DNA of 64,000 bases from positions 1 to 64,000 of the forward strand of contig NZ_BDBV01000053.1 in NCBI RefSeq assembly GCF_001613165.1, given 5' to 3'. The position numbers and the translations under genes are program-made. Of this stretch, positions 32,601 through 43,244 are shown piece after piece. Under the pieces are notes generated by a model, which saw only the letters and a program-made list of their open reading frames with translations, had not been told where the DNA came from and ran no database searches. This DNA comes from Nocardia mexicana NBRC 108244. GTDB taxonomy: Bacteria > Actinomycetota > Actinomycetes > Mycobacteriales > Mycobacteriaceae. The first letter of the stretch is position 1, and each line of letters starts with the position of its first letter.

Positions 32601-35042
32601 GGAATCGAGCCGACCAAGCCGACCGTCGACCTGTACTCGACCGTGCACAAGGCCACCGTGTACCGCGCGGGCTCGGATCCGGTGCACGACGTGGACTACT
32701 GGGTCACCAATATGCGCTACCCGGTGTACTTCACCAACGCGGTGCGGCAGGCGGTCGACGGCGGTATCACCACGTTCCTGGAGCTGGCGCCGAATTCCGT
32801 TGCGCTGATGCAGGTTCTGGGCACGACGTTCGCGGCCGGGGTGCACAATGCGGCGCTCATCGCCACGCTCAAGCGCAAGGAGGACGAGTCCGCCGGTGTG
32901 ATCGCGGCGCTGGCGCAGCTCTACGTGCACGGGCACAAGGTCGATCTGTCGTCGCTCTTGTCGGCCGGTGCGTACGCCGATATCCCGCGGACCGCGTTCC
33001 TGCGCAAGGAGTACTGGCCCAAGGTCGCCATCGCATCGGGTTCGGGTACCGACCGCGTGCCGGGCGCGCACGTCGCGCTGCCCGACGGGCGGCATGCCTG
33101 GGAGGTGACCGCGGGTGCCGTCGCCGATCTCTCGGCGCTGGTGGGCGCCGCTGCGGCGCAGGTGCTTTCGGATGTCTCGGTGGGCGCCACGGTCGCGCAT
33201 TCGCCGCTGCCCGCCTCCGGAACCGTGACCACCACGCTCACCCCGCATCTGGGTGGTGCGTCGGTGCAGGTGCACGGCAAGCAGGACGGTGCGTTCCGGC
33301 TGCTGTTCGAGGCCGTCGTGAACTCCGGTGCGCCGCTGCCGGAAGCTGCTGTCGCCCAGCCCGTTCCGGAAGCAGCGACCGAAACCGGCGACGCTGCCGC
33401 CGATCTGACGGTCGTGGAGACCTTCGGGGACCGGTGGGACCCGAACGGTTCCCAGACCGTGGAGCAGCGGCTGGCGATCATCGTCGCCGAATCCATGGGC
33501 TACTCCGTCGAGGATCTGCCGATGGAGATCCCGCTGATGGAGCTCGGCCTGGACTCGCTGATGGCCATGCGCATCAAGAACCGGGTCGAGTACGAGTTCG
33601 ACATCCCGCAGCTGCAGGTCTCGGCCGTGCGCGACGCCAGCCTCAACGAGGTCTCCAAGGTGCTGCGCTATGCCATCGAACACCGCGACGAGGTGGCCGC
33701 GATGGCCGAACAGCAGGCCGCCGAGGGCGGCTCGCTGACCGTCGACGACAACTTCGTCAACGCGGCCCGCGCGGCCATGGAGTCCGGCGCGGACCCGGCG
33801 GCGGTCGTCAAGGAGAAGCTGGCCGAGGGTGGCGGCGAAAAGTCCGCTCCCGCAGCGGAATCCACGGCATCGCCGACCGGCGCCGAGAAGGCTACTGCCG
33901 CAACCGAATCCGCGGCTGTCTTCGGCGGTGGTCAGCAGGCGGCCGGGGCGCCCACCGAAGACAATGTGCCCCCTCGCGATGCCGCCGAGCGGCTGACCTA
34001 CGGCACCTGGGCGCAGATCACCGGCAAGTCGGCGGGCGGCGTCTTCAACACCCTGCCGATCCTGGACGAGGACACCGCCCAGAAGTTGGCGGCGCGGCTG
34101 TCCGAGCGCGTCGGCGCCGAGATCGATGTCGAGGAAGTGCTCGACTGCGAGACCATCGAGCAGCTGTCGGACATCGTGCGTCAGCATCAGGACAGCGGTG
34201 GCGATATCGACGGCTTCGTCCGCACGCTGCGTGCCCGTGCGGAGGGCTCGAATGCCGTACCGGTCTTCGTGTTCCACCCGTCGGGCGGCAATACGCTCGT
34301 CTACGAGCCGCTGTTGAAGCGGTTGCCCGCGGACACCCCGATGTACGGATTCGAACGTGTCGAGGGCTCGATGGAAGAGCGTGCCCGCCAATACGTTCCG
34401 AAGATCCGCGAGCTGCAGCCCGGTGGCCCCTACATCTTCTACGGATGGTCGCTGGGAGCCGTGTTCTCGCTGCAGGTCGCGCAGATCATGCGGGCCGAAG
34501 GTGATGACGTCCGGCTCGTCGGCCTGATCGATCTCGCGATTCCGACGCAGCCCGAGGACACCAGCCCCGAGGGTCGCCGTGCTCGGATCGAGCGCTTCCA
34601 GGCATTCGCACAGAAGACCTACGGCATCGAGGGCGAACTCGACGACGATATGCTGCAAGAGTTGGCGGAGGCCTCCGACGAGGAGCAGTACAAGATCATC
34701 ACGGACCTGCTCAAGTTCGCCGATGTGAAGATCCCCGGCGGCGTGATCGAACACCAGCGCACCTCGTGGCTCGACAGCCGAGAGCTGGAGAAGGCGCAGC
34801 CGTCGCACTATGACGGCAATGTGGTGCTGTACCTCGCCGATCGCTATCACGACGGCATGATCGAGCTGGAGCCTCGATTCGCCGAACGGCAGCCCAACGG
34901 CGGGTGGGACGATTACATCCCGAACCTGGAGATCATCCACATCCCGGGCGAGCATCTTCAGATCATCGACGAGCCCCGTATCGCCACCATCGGGGCCGAC
35001 CTGACGCAGAAGCTTGCCGCGATCGCGGAGGCCGAACAGTGA
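29697..35042 (+). CDS. pks13: Polyketide synthase Pks13
   Basis: Pks13 condenses the two fatty chains into mycolic acid and transfers the product to trehalose. The 1781-residue protein has, in order: acyl carrier domain (Ser78), ketosynthase (Cys323 in DSACSS, His458, His498), a long linker, acyltransferase (Ser844 in GHSQGE), second carrier domain (Ser1287 in LGLDSLMAM) and thioesterase (Ser1585 in YGWSLGA, Asp1612, His1753). It is about 48 residues longer than the M. tuberculosis protein. The extra length lies partly in the KS-AT linker, which contains a palindromic REP-like segment encoding VIPANAGTQ. The ATG at 29697 has GAGGA upstream. Confidence 0.97.
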   Translation: MADNEGTQTTDAVSPASESVTDDPQVSAEVAANPGTPDTEMSVAELREWLRRWVADATGQPVENITAERPMEEFGLASRDLLALGGDIEDLTGVMLNATVVYQRPTIAGLAEVIAAGGVLEEPEASEDDFFYTAGFQAGEAHDIAIVGLSTRLPGAGDTPESTWEFLINRGDGIRELPEGRWSEFTVEPRMAEAVEKSITRGGYLDQDVVKGFDAEFFAMSPIEVERVDPQQRLMMELTWEALEHARIPASDLKGKPVGVFIGSSGNDFMFLVAMAAGAPVDANTPATAAAYGITGSVSSIIPNRVSYFFDFRGPSVSVDSACSSTLVSVHEAVKSLRSGDADVALAGGVNMLLAPFATLGFDGAGALAKDGHIKAFSSDADGMIRSEGGGMFVLKRLADAERDGDRILAVIKGSAVNNDGRSNGLLAPNPDAQADALRRAYRDAGILPSSVDYIEAHGTGTLLGDPIEADALGRVIGRGRDDDKPALLGSAKTNFGHLESGAGAASLAKIIMALQHNVIPPNVGFAGPNPYIPFEQAHLKVVDEPTEFPRYSGKATIGVSGFGFGGTNAHVVIQEYVPESAATTTDSASATPDSDSVIPANAGTQGGLDELLDDETTDVVADAEAIIAGSGASEVDSGEEPAGTTVDEAVAAEVPEWTEERTEPLPVILPVSAYLPSRRRRAAADLADWLESEAGQAASLEDVARALAKRNHGRSRGVVLATTREEAVAGLRAIAEGKPGPGVFTADAPAAKGAMWVLSGFGSHHRKMAKQLYLENSIFARTVDEVDDLVQDEAGYSVKEMILDDAQDWDVGTSQVGVFAIQVGLAALLRAHGAEPEGVVGHSQGEAAGSYISGGMNLEDAVRVICARSRLMGEGEQMLSEADVRNMALVEYSAEDIEKVLADYPDLEVAVYAAPTNTVIGGPPEQVQAVVARAEAEGKFARVLQVRGAGHTSQMDPLLGELAAELAGIEPTKPTVDLYSTVHKATVYRAGSDPVHDVDYWVTNMRYPVYFTNAVRQAVDGGITTFLELAPNSVALMQVLGTTFAAGVHNAALIATLKRKEDESAGVIAALAQLYVHGHKVDLSSLLSAGAYADIPRTAFLRKEYWPKVAIASGSGTDRVPGAHVALPDGRHAWEVTAGAVADLSALVGAAAAQVLSDVSVGATVAHSPLPASGTVTTTLTPHLGGASVQVHGKQDGAFRLLFEAVVNSGAPLPEAAVAQPVPEAATETGDAAADLTVVETFGDRWDPNGSQTVEQRLAIIVAESMGYSVEDLPMEIPLMELGLDSLMAMRIKNRVEYEFDIPQLQVSAVRDASLNEVSKVLRYAIEHRDEVAAMAEQQAAEGGSLTVDDNFVNAARAAMESGADPAAVVKEKLAEGGGEKSAPAAESTASPTGAEKATAATESAAVFGGGQQAAGAPTEDNVPPRDAAERLTYGTWAQITGKSAGGVFNTLPILDEDTAQKLAARLSERVGAEIDVEEVLDCETIEQLSDIVRQHQDSGGDIDGFVRTLRARAEGSNAVPVFVFHPSGGNTLVYEPLLKRLPADTPMYGFERVEGSMEERARQYVPKIRELQPGGPYIFYGWSLGAVFSLQVAQIMRAEGDDVRLVGLIDLAIPTQPEDTSPEGRRARIERFQAFAQKTYGIEGELDDDMLQELAEASDEEQYKIITDLLKFADVKIPGGVIEHQRTSWLDSRELEKAQPSHYDGNVVLYLADRYHDGMIELEPRFAERQPNGGWDDYIPNLEIIHIPGEHLQIIDEPRIATIGADLTQKLAAIAEAEQ
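31492..31509. repeat. REP-like palindrome inside pks13
   Basis: Arms TCCCGGC (31492-31498) and GCCGGGA (31503-31509) with loop GAAC lie in the KS-AT linker and are read in frame as I-P-A-N-A-G-T. VIPANAGTQ resembles the peptide produced when palindromic repeats insert into genes in other bacteria. Confidence 0.6.
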
Positions 35043-35153
35043 CAACCCCGTCATTCCGGCGCGTCGTGACAACTCAATGAGAGAGCTAGTAAGAGAACCA
35101 TCAGGCCCGCGTTCCGCACAGACCGCGACACCGGGCCCCAGCGAGGTGAACCT

Positions 35154-36698
35154 GTGAGTACGACCGCCGAAAAGCTTGCCGACCTGCGGAAGAAGCTCGA
35201 ATTAGCGCAGGAGCCGGCGGGTGAGGCGGGGGTGGCCAAGCGGCAGCGCAAGGGCATTCCGAGCGCGCGCGACCGGATCAACATGCTGCTCGATCCGGGC
35301 ACCTTCGTGGAAATCGGTGCGCTGGTTCGCAATCCGGGCGATAAGAACGCCCTGTACGGCGACGGTGTGGTCATCGGTCACGGCCTCGTCGAGGGGCGTC
35401 CGGTGGCGGTGTTCTCGCACGATCAGACCGTGTACGGCGGATCGGTCGGCGAGATGTTCGGCCGCAAGGTGTGCGCGCTGATGGAGTTCGCCGCCAAGGT
35501 GGGCTGCCCGGTGGTCGGCATCCAGGACTCCGGCGGCGCCCGCGTGCAGGAGGCGGTGACCTCGCTGGCCTGGTATGCCAATATCGCGCTGCGGGTCGAG
35601 CCGCTGTCGGGCATGGTGCCGCAGATCTCGCTGATCCTCGGCAGTTGCGCGGGTGGCGCGGTGTATCAGCCGATCAATACCGACGTCGTGGTCGCCACCG
35701 AAGAGGCGTACATGTTCGTCACCGGCCCGAAGGTGATTCGGGAGGTGACCGGCGAGGACGTCAGCCTGGAGGAGCTGGGCGGCGCCCGCAGTCAGGCCGA
35801 GTACGGCAATATCCACCACGTCGCCAAGGACGAGAAGGCGGCCTTCGACTGGGTGCGGCAGTACCTGGGCTACATGCCGACCAGCTGTCAGGAGTCGCCG
35901 CCGATCGTGAATCCGGGGCTGGAGCCGGAGACCACGGACAGTGACCTGGAACTGAATTCGATCGTGCCGGACTCCGACAACGCCGGCTACGACATGCACG
36001 AGATCCTGCTGCGCATCTTCGACGACGGGGATTTCCACGAGGTCGGTGGATCGGCGGCGCTCAATGTCATCACCGGGTTCGCCCGGGTGGACGGGCGCAC
36101 CGTCGGCGTGGTCGCCAATCAGCCGATGGTCTCCGCGGGCGCACTGGACGCGCACGCCGGTGACAAGGCCTCGCACTTCGTGCGCCTGTGCGACGCGTTC
36201 GAGATCCCGCTGGTGCTGGTGGTCGATACGCCCGGCTTCATGCCCGGTGTGGAGCAGGAGAAGATCGGCGTCATCAAGCGCGGCGGGCGCTTCCTGTTCG
36301 CGTTCGTGGAGGCCTCGGTGCCGAAGGTGACCGTGGTGATCCGCAAGGCCTACGGCGGCGGGTACGCGGTGATGGGCTCCAAGCAGCTCGGCGCCGACGT
36401 CAACCTGGCCTGGCCGACCGCGCGCATCGCCGTGATGGGTGCGGAGAGCGCGGTCAGCCTGATCGGGCGCAAGCAGATCGAGGCCGCGCCGGAGGACCAG
36501 CGCGAGGCGATCCGGCAGCAGATGATCGACTTCTACAACGCGACCATGGCGAACCCGTGGGTGGCGGCGGAGCGCGGTTTCATCGATGCGGTCATCGAGC
36601 CGTCCACGACCCGCCTGGAGATCCGCCGCGCCCTGCACCTGCTGCGCGACAAGAAGCTGCAGCGCAACCCGCGCAAGCACCACCTGCTGCCGCTGTAG
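35154..36698 (+). CDS. accD4: Acyl-CoA carboxylase carboxyltransferase subunit AccD4
   Basis: AccD4 is the carboxyltransferase beta subunit that supplies the carboxylated long acyl-CoA used by Pks13. The 514-residue protein has the two crotonase-like halves: an N-terminal half with VVGIQDSGGARVQEAV and SCAGGAVYQP, and a C-terminal half with VVDTPGFMPGVEQEKIGVIKRGGRFLFAF and IRKAYGGGYAVMGSKQLGADV. GTG 35154 follows GAGGTG by 5 nt. It is the last gene of the fadD32-pks13-accD4 unit and is followed by a hairpin at 36708-36736. Confidence 0.95.
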   Translation: MSTTAEKLADLRKKLELAQEPAGEAGVAKRQRKGIPSARDRINMLLDPGTFVEIGALVRNPGDKNALYGDGVVIGHGLVEGRPVAVFSHDQTVYGGSVGEMFGRKVCALMEFAAKVGCPVVGIQDSGGARVQEAVTSLAWYANIALRVEPLSGMVPQISLILGSCAGGAVYQPINTDVVVATEEAYMFVTGPKVIREVTGEDVSLEELGGARSQAEYGNIHHVAKDEKAAFDWVRQYLGYMPTSCQESPPIVNPGLEPETTDSDLELNSIVPDSDNAGYDMHEILLRIFDDGDFHEVGGSAALNVITGFARVDGRTVGVVANQPMVSAGALDAHAGDKASHFVRLCDAFEIPLVLVVDTPGFMPGVEQEKIGVIKRGGRFLFAFVEASVPKVTVVIRKAYGGGYAVMGSKQLGADVNLAWPTARIAVMGAESAVSLIGRKQIEAAPEDQREAIRQQMIDFYNATMANPWVAAERGFIDAVIEPSTTRLEIRRALHLLRDKKLQRNPRKHHLLPL

Positions 36699-36707
36699 GA
36701 CCGGCCG

Positions 36708-36736
36708 CCTGCTGAATGTGAGTGGCGTTCAGCAGG
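36708..36736 (+). terminator. Hairpin after accD4
   Basis: Arms CCTGCTGAA (36708-36716) and TTCAGCAGG (36728-36736) form a 9-bp stem with an 11-nt loop, 9 bp after the stop codon. Confidence 0.6.
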
Positions 36737-36879
36737 TCCGGTTGCCGGGATCCCGGCTGGCCCCGGTGCGAAGAGACCCGGGGCCACGTATCCGAGCGTG
36801 CGTACCGGTTGGTACGCACCCCAACCCTAAGCAAATCGCCAGCGCCGGGCTGCGCGCATGTTCCCACCAGCAGTAAGCC

Positions 36880-37222
36880 GGACAAACCGGGCAATACCCG
36901 CGGCATCAGCAACACCGGAACCGGTGCTCCATTCCGAAGCTTTGCCCCCGTTTCCTGGCAGTAACCCCGTCTCTTGGCGCCCGGTCCCCCCGGTGGAGCC
37001 CGTCTGGTGGCAGGGCGCCTGTCTCTTCCCGGTGGAGCGCATGTCTCTCCGGCAGAGCCCCGTCTGGTGGCAGAGCCCCCGTTTCCTGGCGCCGCCCCGT
37101 CTCTTCTGAGAAGGCCCCCTATTCCCGGCATGGCTCCCCCCCTTATTTCCCGGCACGCTTTTCGCCGGGATCTACGGTGACCAACTTGGCTAAGTAGATT
37201 CCGGCCAAAAGGCGGGCCGGAA
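36880..37222. repeat. Degenerate repeat-rich spacer with two REP-like elements
   Basis: The 602-bp gap from 36699 to 37300 shows no gene. From about 36880 to 37140 it is built of imperfect short repeats of the type CCCCGTTTCCTGGCA, CCCCGTCTCTTGG and CCCGTCTGGTGGCAG. Two REP-like palindromes follow: TCCCGGC/GCCGGGA arms at 37148-37154 and 37164-37170 with a T-rich loop, and TTCCGGC/GCCGGAA arms at 37199-37205 and 37216-37222. The region marks the right edge of the mycolate block. Confidence 0.6.
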
Positions 37223-37300
37223 TGACGAGGTAAGCGTGTCGGAATGACGAGGAATGTCGTTGCGGTTTGGTCGTGCTTGCCGGGCGCGCAGTCGCAACGC

Positions 37301-39739
37301 TTACCCGAGACCGGCGCGGGAGAGGTTCCAGGTGTTCCAGGTGTCGGAGTCGAGGTCGTTGCGGAGTTTTGTGAGTAGGTGATCGCGGAGGGGCCCTGGG
37401 AGGCGGTCGACGGCGGGGGCGATATCGGGGGAGAGGGTGGACAGGTAGGTGGTGTCGAAATCCTCGCCGCGGTGCCAGCGGTCGATGTTGCGGTCGGCGA
37501 TCAGGCCCTCGGGGTTCAGGGCGGCGAGGGCGAGCAGGGTGGCTACGGCGGTGCCGATGGTGGTGCGGGGCAGCCACTTTCGGTCCGTGCGGAAAATGGC
37601 GACGAGTACCAGGACGTACACGACCCCGAGCCACAGCTCGCAGATACCGACCAGCAGCCGCAGCACGGTGAAGCCGTATGCCTGCTGGTAGGTCCACATC
37701 CGGCCGAACGCGGAGGCGATGATCACCAGGGTGAGTGCGGTGATCGCACACAGCAGCACCCGCAACCACAGCCGATCGGTCGCCGAATCCTGTGCGGCCC
37801 AGCGCAAGACGGACAGGATGACGATGAGCGTCAGCACCGTGACCGCCGACAGCTGCCAGAACCCGCTGCGGGCGTACTCGGCGTAGGTCAGCCCCGCGGT
37901 GCGCTGCACGTAGTCGTCGCCGCCGAACAAGGCCATCAGCTGCGCGCCGATGAATGCCGCGAACAGGACCGTCAACGCCCCCACCGGCAGTCCCCATTCC
38001 AGCCGCGCGAGCCTACGACCCGGAATCTCTTGCCGCCCTGCCGAAGCGGGTGGCGGCGGCCCGGCCAGCAGATACATCGCGGCGAGGCAGCCGGCGGCCG
38101 CCAGCGCGAAGACCGATATCCAGCGCACCACCGAATCGGCGTCCAGCCGCGGGACCAGCCCGTCGAGGAGCGATGCGAAGGTCGCGTCCGCGCTACCCAG
38201 CAGCGGCACGAAGATCGCCAGCAGCGCCACGGTCACCGCCACCGAAACGCCGACGCGGCGACGTTGCGCCCCGGCCGCGCCACGAACCCTGCCGGGCGCC
38301 GCATATACCCACGCGATTCCGCCGAACGCCGACAACGGCACCGCGATCACGTCGTAGAGCACACCGTTGGCCGACCGCCGCCCGACTACCGCCAGCGACG
38401 CCGTTACGCAGGCCGCGAGGGCGCACAGCGCGAACAACCACCCCGCCGCCCGGAACGTCCCCGCCGCCAGCAGGGCCAAGGTCGCGGTGGTCCACCAGAC
38501 GCGCTCCCAGTTCCGGCTCGCCGCGGCTCGCGTCTCCCCGCGACGCGCCCGGTGATCGACGGTCACCACCGCCACCATTGCCACGAAACCCGCGATCAGC
38601 CAGCCGATCCCAGGTCGAGTGACGGGAACCGCCACGGCCGCGACGACTCCCGCGAGCGCAGCCGCGGGTAGCACCCCGGACGGACACATCACCCGTCGCC
38701 AGCGCGGCGGCGCCACCGGAGCGGGCGAGCGCATCGGATACCCGGGAAGCCCCGACCGGCTGGACAACGGCCCCTGCCCCGAGGCGCCCGACGCATCGGA
38801 GGCCGACGAGTCACCGTCGGGCTCGGACGGATCTCCATCCGGTGGTGTTATCCGTTCGGCGCCACCGTTGTCCGCACCGCTGTCGGCCTGCGCCTGCCGT
38901 CCGACCTCGGCCCACGCCGAGGCCGGGTCGGCTCTCGGTCCGGGCGCCGCAGCCGGGTCGGGCGAGCCTGCGTCGCCGCCCGAGGCCGATGCCGAATCAG
39001 CCTGTGGCGCAGGCACATCGGACGGCGAAGTATCCCGTCTAGGATCGGCTTTCGGAACGAGCGGCGCGCCGGACTCGGAACCGGGCGGGATCGAATCGGC
39101 GGGTGGCTGTGCCGAATCATCCGGCAGTGCAGGCCTGTCCGGCGCGGACTTCCCGGAGGTGCCGACAGCGGGGTGATCCCGGTGCGGCGATTGTTGCGGG
39201 CCATCGTCGATGGTCGCGAGGCCTGTGGCGGCCGTCTGGTCGAGCTTCACACCGGCGACACGTGTCCATCGCCGGGGCGATCCCGCGGGGTCATCCGGTT
39301 CAGCCGCCGATTCCGTATGCGTAGCAGCGGGTTCGGTAGTGGCGGGTTGCTCCGTCAGATCCGGCGCGGCCTGCGCCGGATTATCAGTAGCGCTGGACTG
39401 CTCTCGCGGATGCGACACGGCCCGTCCCGGTTCGGGATCGGCAGCGCCGGACCGCTTCCCGGCAGTCGGCACTGCCTGCTCCGGTTCAGGATCAGTGGTA
39501 CCGGTTTGCCCCCGAGGGACCGCCGGTGCCGGTTCGGTATCGGCAATGTCGGTACGCGCTCGCGGATTCTCCTGCGCTGGTTGGGGATCGGCCGGTTCGT
39601 GTGGTTTCGGCTCGGTGCCGCGGGCTGAATCGGCTTCCGGTAGAGCGGGTTTCGAAGCCGGTTCGGCCGGGTCGCGCAGTTCTTTCGGGGGCGGTGCCTG
39701 CGAGGTATTGCGATCGTCGGGTGTTGGTTGTTCCGGCAA
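37301..39739 (-). CDS. Polytopic membrane protein (DUF4153/DUF4173-like) with long Pro-rich N-terminus
   Basis: This 812-residue protein is started at TTG 39739 because AGGAGA lies 6 nt upstream. The first ~350 residues are low-complexity, rich in Pro, Ala, Asp, Glu and Ser, and probably disordered and cytoplasmic. About a dozen membrane helices follow, with the family-typical FVPLLGSADATFASLLDGLVP, RTAGLTYAEYARSGFWQLSAVTVLTL and NPEGLIADRNIDRW segments of DUF4153-type proteins. These are usually next to two-component systems, as here: the sensor kinase ends 79 bp upstream in the same direction. The role is unknown. Confidence 0.82.
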   Translation of the reverse strand: MPEQPTPDDRNTSQAPPPKELRDPAEPASKPALPEADSARGTEPKPHEPADPQPAQENPRARTDIADTEPAPAVPRGQTGTTDPEPEQAVPTAGKRSGAADPEPGRAVSHPREQSSATDNPAQAAPDLTEQPATTEPAATHTESAAEPDDPAGSPRRWTRVAGVKLDQTAATGLATIDDGPQQSPHRDHPAVGTSGKSAPDRPALPDDSAQPPADSIPPGSESGAPLVPKADPRRDTSPSDVPAPQADSASASGGDAGSPDPAAAPGPRADPASAWAEVGRQAQADSGADNGGAERITPPDGDPSEPDGDSSASDASGASGQGPLSSRSGLPGYPMRSPAPVAPPRWRRVMCPSGVLPAAALAGVVAAVAVPVTRPGIGWLIAGFVAMVAVVTVDHRARRGETRAAASRNWERVWWTTATLALLAAGTFRAAGWLFALCALAACVTASLAVVGRRSANGVLYDVIAVPLSAFGGIAWVYAAPGRVRGAAGAQRRRVGVSVAVTVALLAIFVPLLGSADATFASLLDGLVPRLDADSVVRWISVFALAAAGCLAAMYLLAGPPPPASAGRQEIPGRRLARLEWGLPVGALTVLFAAFIGAQLMALFGGDDYVQRTAGLTYAEYARSGFWQLSAVTVLTLIVILSVLRWAAQDSATDRLWLRVLLCAITALTLVIIASAFGRMWTYQQAYGFTVLRLLVGICELWLGVVYVLVLVAIFRTDRKWLPRTTIGTAVATLLALAALNPEGLIADRNIDRWHRGEDFDTTYLSTLSPDIAPAVDRLPGPLRDHLLTKLRNDLDSDTWNTWNLSRAGLG

Positions 39740-39818
39740 GGTGGGTCTCCTGAGGGTGTGCTTCGTCGGCCCGGGACCTCGAAGGCGGTTCGGGTGGTGG
39801 GGAATCGGGGTGGGGGAG

Positions 39819-41200
<1,382 letters not shown>

Positions 41201-41204
<4 letters not shown>

Positions 41205-41899
41205 CGTGCCTCCAGGGCGTAGCCGACACCGTGCACGGTGCGGATCAGGTCGGCGCCGAGCTTGCGGCGCAGTGCCTTGATGTGGCTGTCGACCGCGCGG
41301 GTTCCGGCGGCGTCGGCCCAGTCCCACACCTCCTCGAGGAGCCGCTCGCGGGCCAGCACCACGCGCGGACGGCGGGCCAGGCGGGCGAGCAGGTCGAACT
41401 CGAGCGGCGTCAGCTGAGCCTCGGCGGTACCCCGCCAGACGCGCCGCTGATCGGCGTCGATGCGCAGGTCGCCGACCACGATGATGGCGCCGCCGTGATC
41501 ACCGGCGCGGTCGACCCGGCGCAGCAGGGCGTGCACGCGGGCGGTGAGTACCCGCAGCGAGAACGGTTTGGTCAGATAGTCGTCGGCGCCGACGCCGAGC
41601 CCGACCAGCTGATCGGTCTCGTCCGCGCGGGCCGTCAGCATCAGCACCGGGACCGGGCGTTCGGCCTGGATTCTCCGGCACACCTCCAGCCCGTCGAAAC
41701 CCGGCAGCATCACATCGAGCACCACCAGATCCGGCTCGAGCGCGCTCACCGCGGCGACGGCGGCGGGTCCGTCGTGGGCCATGTCGACCGTGAATCCCTC
41801 GGCCCGCAACCGCACCGCGACAGATTCCGCAATGGTGATCTCATCGTCCACCACCAGAATCCGCCGCGCCCTGGTTCCCGCGGCCGCGTTCTGTTCCAT
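41201..41899 (-). CDS. OmpR-family response regulator
   Basis: This 232-residue protein has a receiver domain with the acidic pair DDE (Asp18-Asp19), the phosphorylated Asp62 in VVLDVMLPGFDG and the conserved TKPF Lys, then a winged-helix DNA-binding domain (LTPLEFDLLARLARRPRVVLARERLLEEVWDWADAAGTRAVDSHIKALRRKLG). It lies upstream of and overlaps the sensor kinase by 4 bp; the kinase is followed by the DUF4153-like membrane protein, so the three probably form one operon. The signal and targets are unknown. Confidence 0.93.
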
Positions 41900-42085
41900 G
41901 CTCGAGAACCCTAGCCACCCGCTGTGCAGAGGATCAGCATCAATTGTGGAGATCCTGTGTGCCCGTGTCGGAGGTCACCGCAGGGTCTTTCGAACGTGTC
42001 GATGCCGGTCGCCGAAAAGACTATGACCGGGGTGTCTTTCGCGGAATCGGTCGGTCGACAGGCCCTGGTGTGAGAGCCTTCAGCT

Positions 42086-42286
42086 ATGGGTACCTCACCG
42101 AAGGCCGTACTAGAGGGCGGGCCGGCCGACCTGCCGCAGCGGATCGTTCCGATCACCCCACCCGGCATCGAACTGCGGGTGCAGTTCAACGGCGGCTACG
42201 AGCGCTTCAAGGTGACCCCGCGCTGGCAGGACACCGCCGAGGGCAGCCTGCCGGTGTACGAGTGGATGGAGCGTCTGGAACCGTGA
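42086..42286 (+). CDS. Small DUF5988-like protein
   Basis: This 66-residue protein (KAVLEGGPADLPQRIVP, PPGIELRVQFNGGYERF, TPRWQDTAEGSLPVYEWMERLEP) resembles the small DUF5988 proteins of actinobacteria, which end in a conserved LPVYEW-type motif. It is soluble, with no signal peptide or helix. It is convergent with the hydrolase gene. No function is known for the family; similar proteins often sit near regulators or secondary-metabolism genes. Confidence 0.7.
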   Translation: MGTSPKAVLEGGPADLPQRIVPITPPGIELRVQFNGGYERFKVTPRWQDTAEGSLPVYEWMERLEP

Positions 42287-42390
42287 ATATCGGCATCCGG
42301 TACGGCCTGATCGGAGGGGCATAGCGGGCGCACCGTCGCGAGCCGGACATCGGCTACCGCCAGAGGTCCGGTCTTTCGACGTGCCCGGAC

Positions 42391-43182
42391 TCAGTCGGCG
42401 AGCTGTGCTTCGTCCCCGATCGGCAACGGGCGCCTGATCGGCAGCCGGGTCTGCACCGGTTCCACGGTCAGGAAGTCGATGATCTGCTCGAAGACCAGCT
42501 GCGGCTTCTCGAACGCCAGCAGATGTGAGGTGCCGGGCACGATCGACAGCTCCGACTCCGCGATGCCCCGATACAGCGAGACGGTGTGCTCCAGCGTGAT
42601 CAGGTCGTCGTCCCCGGCCATGACCAGCGTGCGCGCACCGATATCCCCGAGCTGCTGTTCGGTGAGTGTCGGCTGGGTGCGGATCATCGCGTTGTACCGC
42701 TCCAGGAAGGCCGGAAAGTTCTCGGCCGGATCGGGCGACACCTCCGCGTGGTTCTTCGCCGCCCACGAGTCCCCGTCCTCGGCGAACCCGTCGAGCGATC
42801 CGGGTATCACGCCGTCGTGGTGGTAGTTGCCGCTGATCGAGACCAGTCGACGCACCAGGTCGGGGCGCTGCCGCGCGACCAGCAGCGCCACATTGGCCCC
42901 GTCGCTGTAGCCGACCAGATCTGCCGGGCCACCGGCCACCTGCTCGAGGAAAGCGATAGTGTCCTCGGCCATCACGTCATAGGACAGCGGCCCGGGCACA
43001 TCCGCGGTGCGCCCGTGCCCGCGCCGGTCGACGGCGAAGGTGCGAAAGTGCTTGGCGAACAACGGCACCACCGGCCCGAAGGTGCGCGAGTCGGTCAGCC
43101 CCCCGTGCAGCAGAACCAGCGACTCACCATCACCCTGCTCCTCGTACCACGTGTTCACCGGACCGAGCTGCACATACGTCAT
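42391..43182 (-). CDS. Alpha/beta-hydrolase fold protein
   Basis: This 263-residue protein begins at ATG 43182, which has AGGA 8 nt upstream (an ATG three codons earlier is too close to its ribosome site). It shows the fold signatures: oxyanion-hole LLHGGLTDSRTFGPV, VDRRGHGRT, and the nucleophile elbow VGYSDGANVAL (Ser in G-Y-S-D-G). The expected acid is in VMAGDDDLIT and the His in VPGTSHLLAF. Its closest resemblance is to esterase/epoxide-hydrolase-like members; the substrate is unknown. Confidence 0.88.
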   Translation of the reverse strand: MTYVQLGPVNTWYEEQGDGESLVLLHGGLTDSRTFGPVVPLFAKHFRTFAVDRRGHGRTADVPGPLSYDVMAEDTIAFLEQVAGGPADLVGYSDGANVALLVARQRPDLVRRLVSISGNYHHDGVIPGSLDGFAEDGDSWAAKNHAEVSPDPAENFPAFLERYNAMIRTQPTLTEQQLGDIGARTLVMAGDDDLITLEHTVSLYRGIAESELSIVPGTSHLLAFEKPQLVFEQIIDFLTVEPVQTRLPIRRPLPIGDEAQLAD

Positions 43183-43244
43183 GCCCGCCATCCTGCCGGA
43201 GGGGTACGACAACCGCACCCGCCCGCCGGAGGACCCGTGCGGGT

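Noticed and set aside
29538..35072. A 1844-residue open frame on the minus strand
   Set aside because: It is the antisense shadow of pks13, whose domains and active-site residues are all clear on the plus strand. High GC leaves long spurious frames.
36699..37300. Coding frames in the repeat-rich spacer
   Set aside because: Frames here run through imperfect short repeats, have no ribosome sites and differ in frame between repeats.
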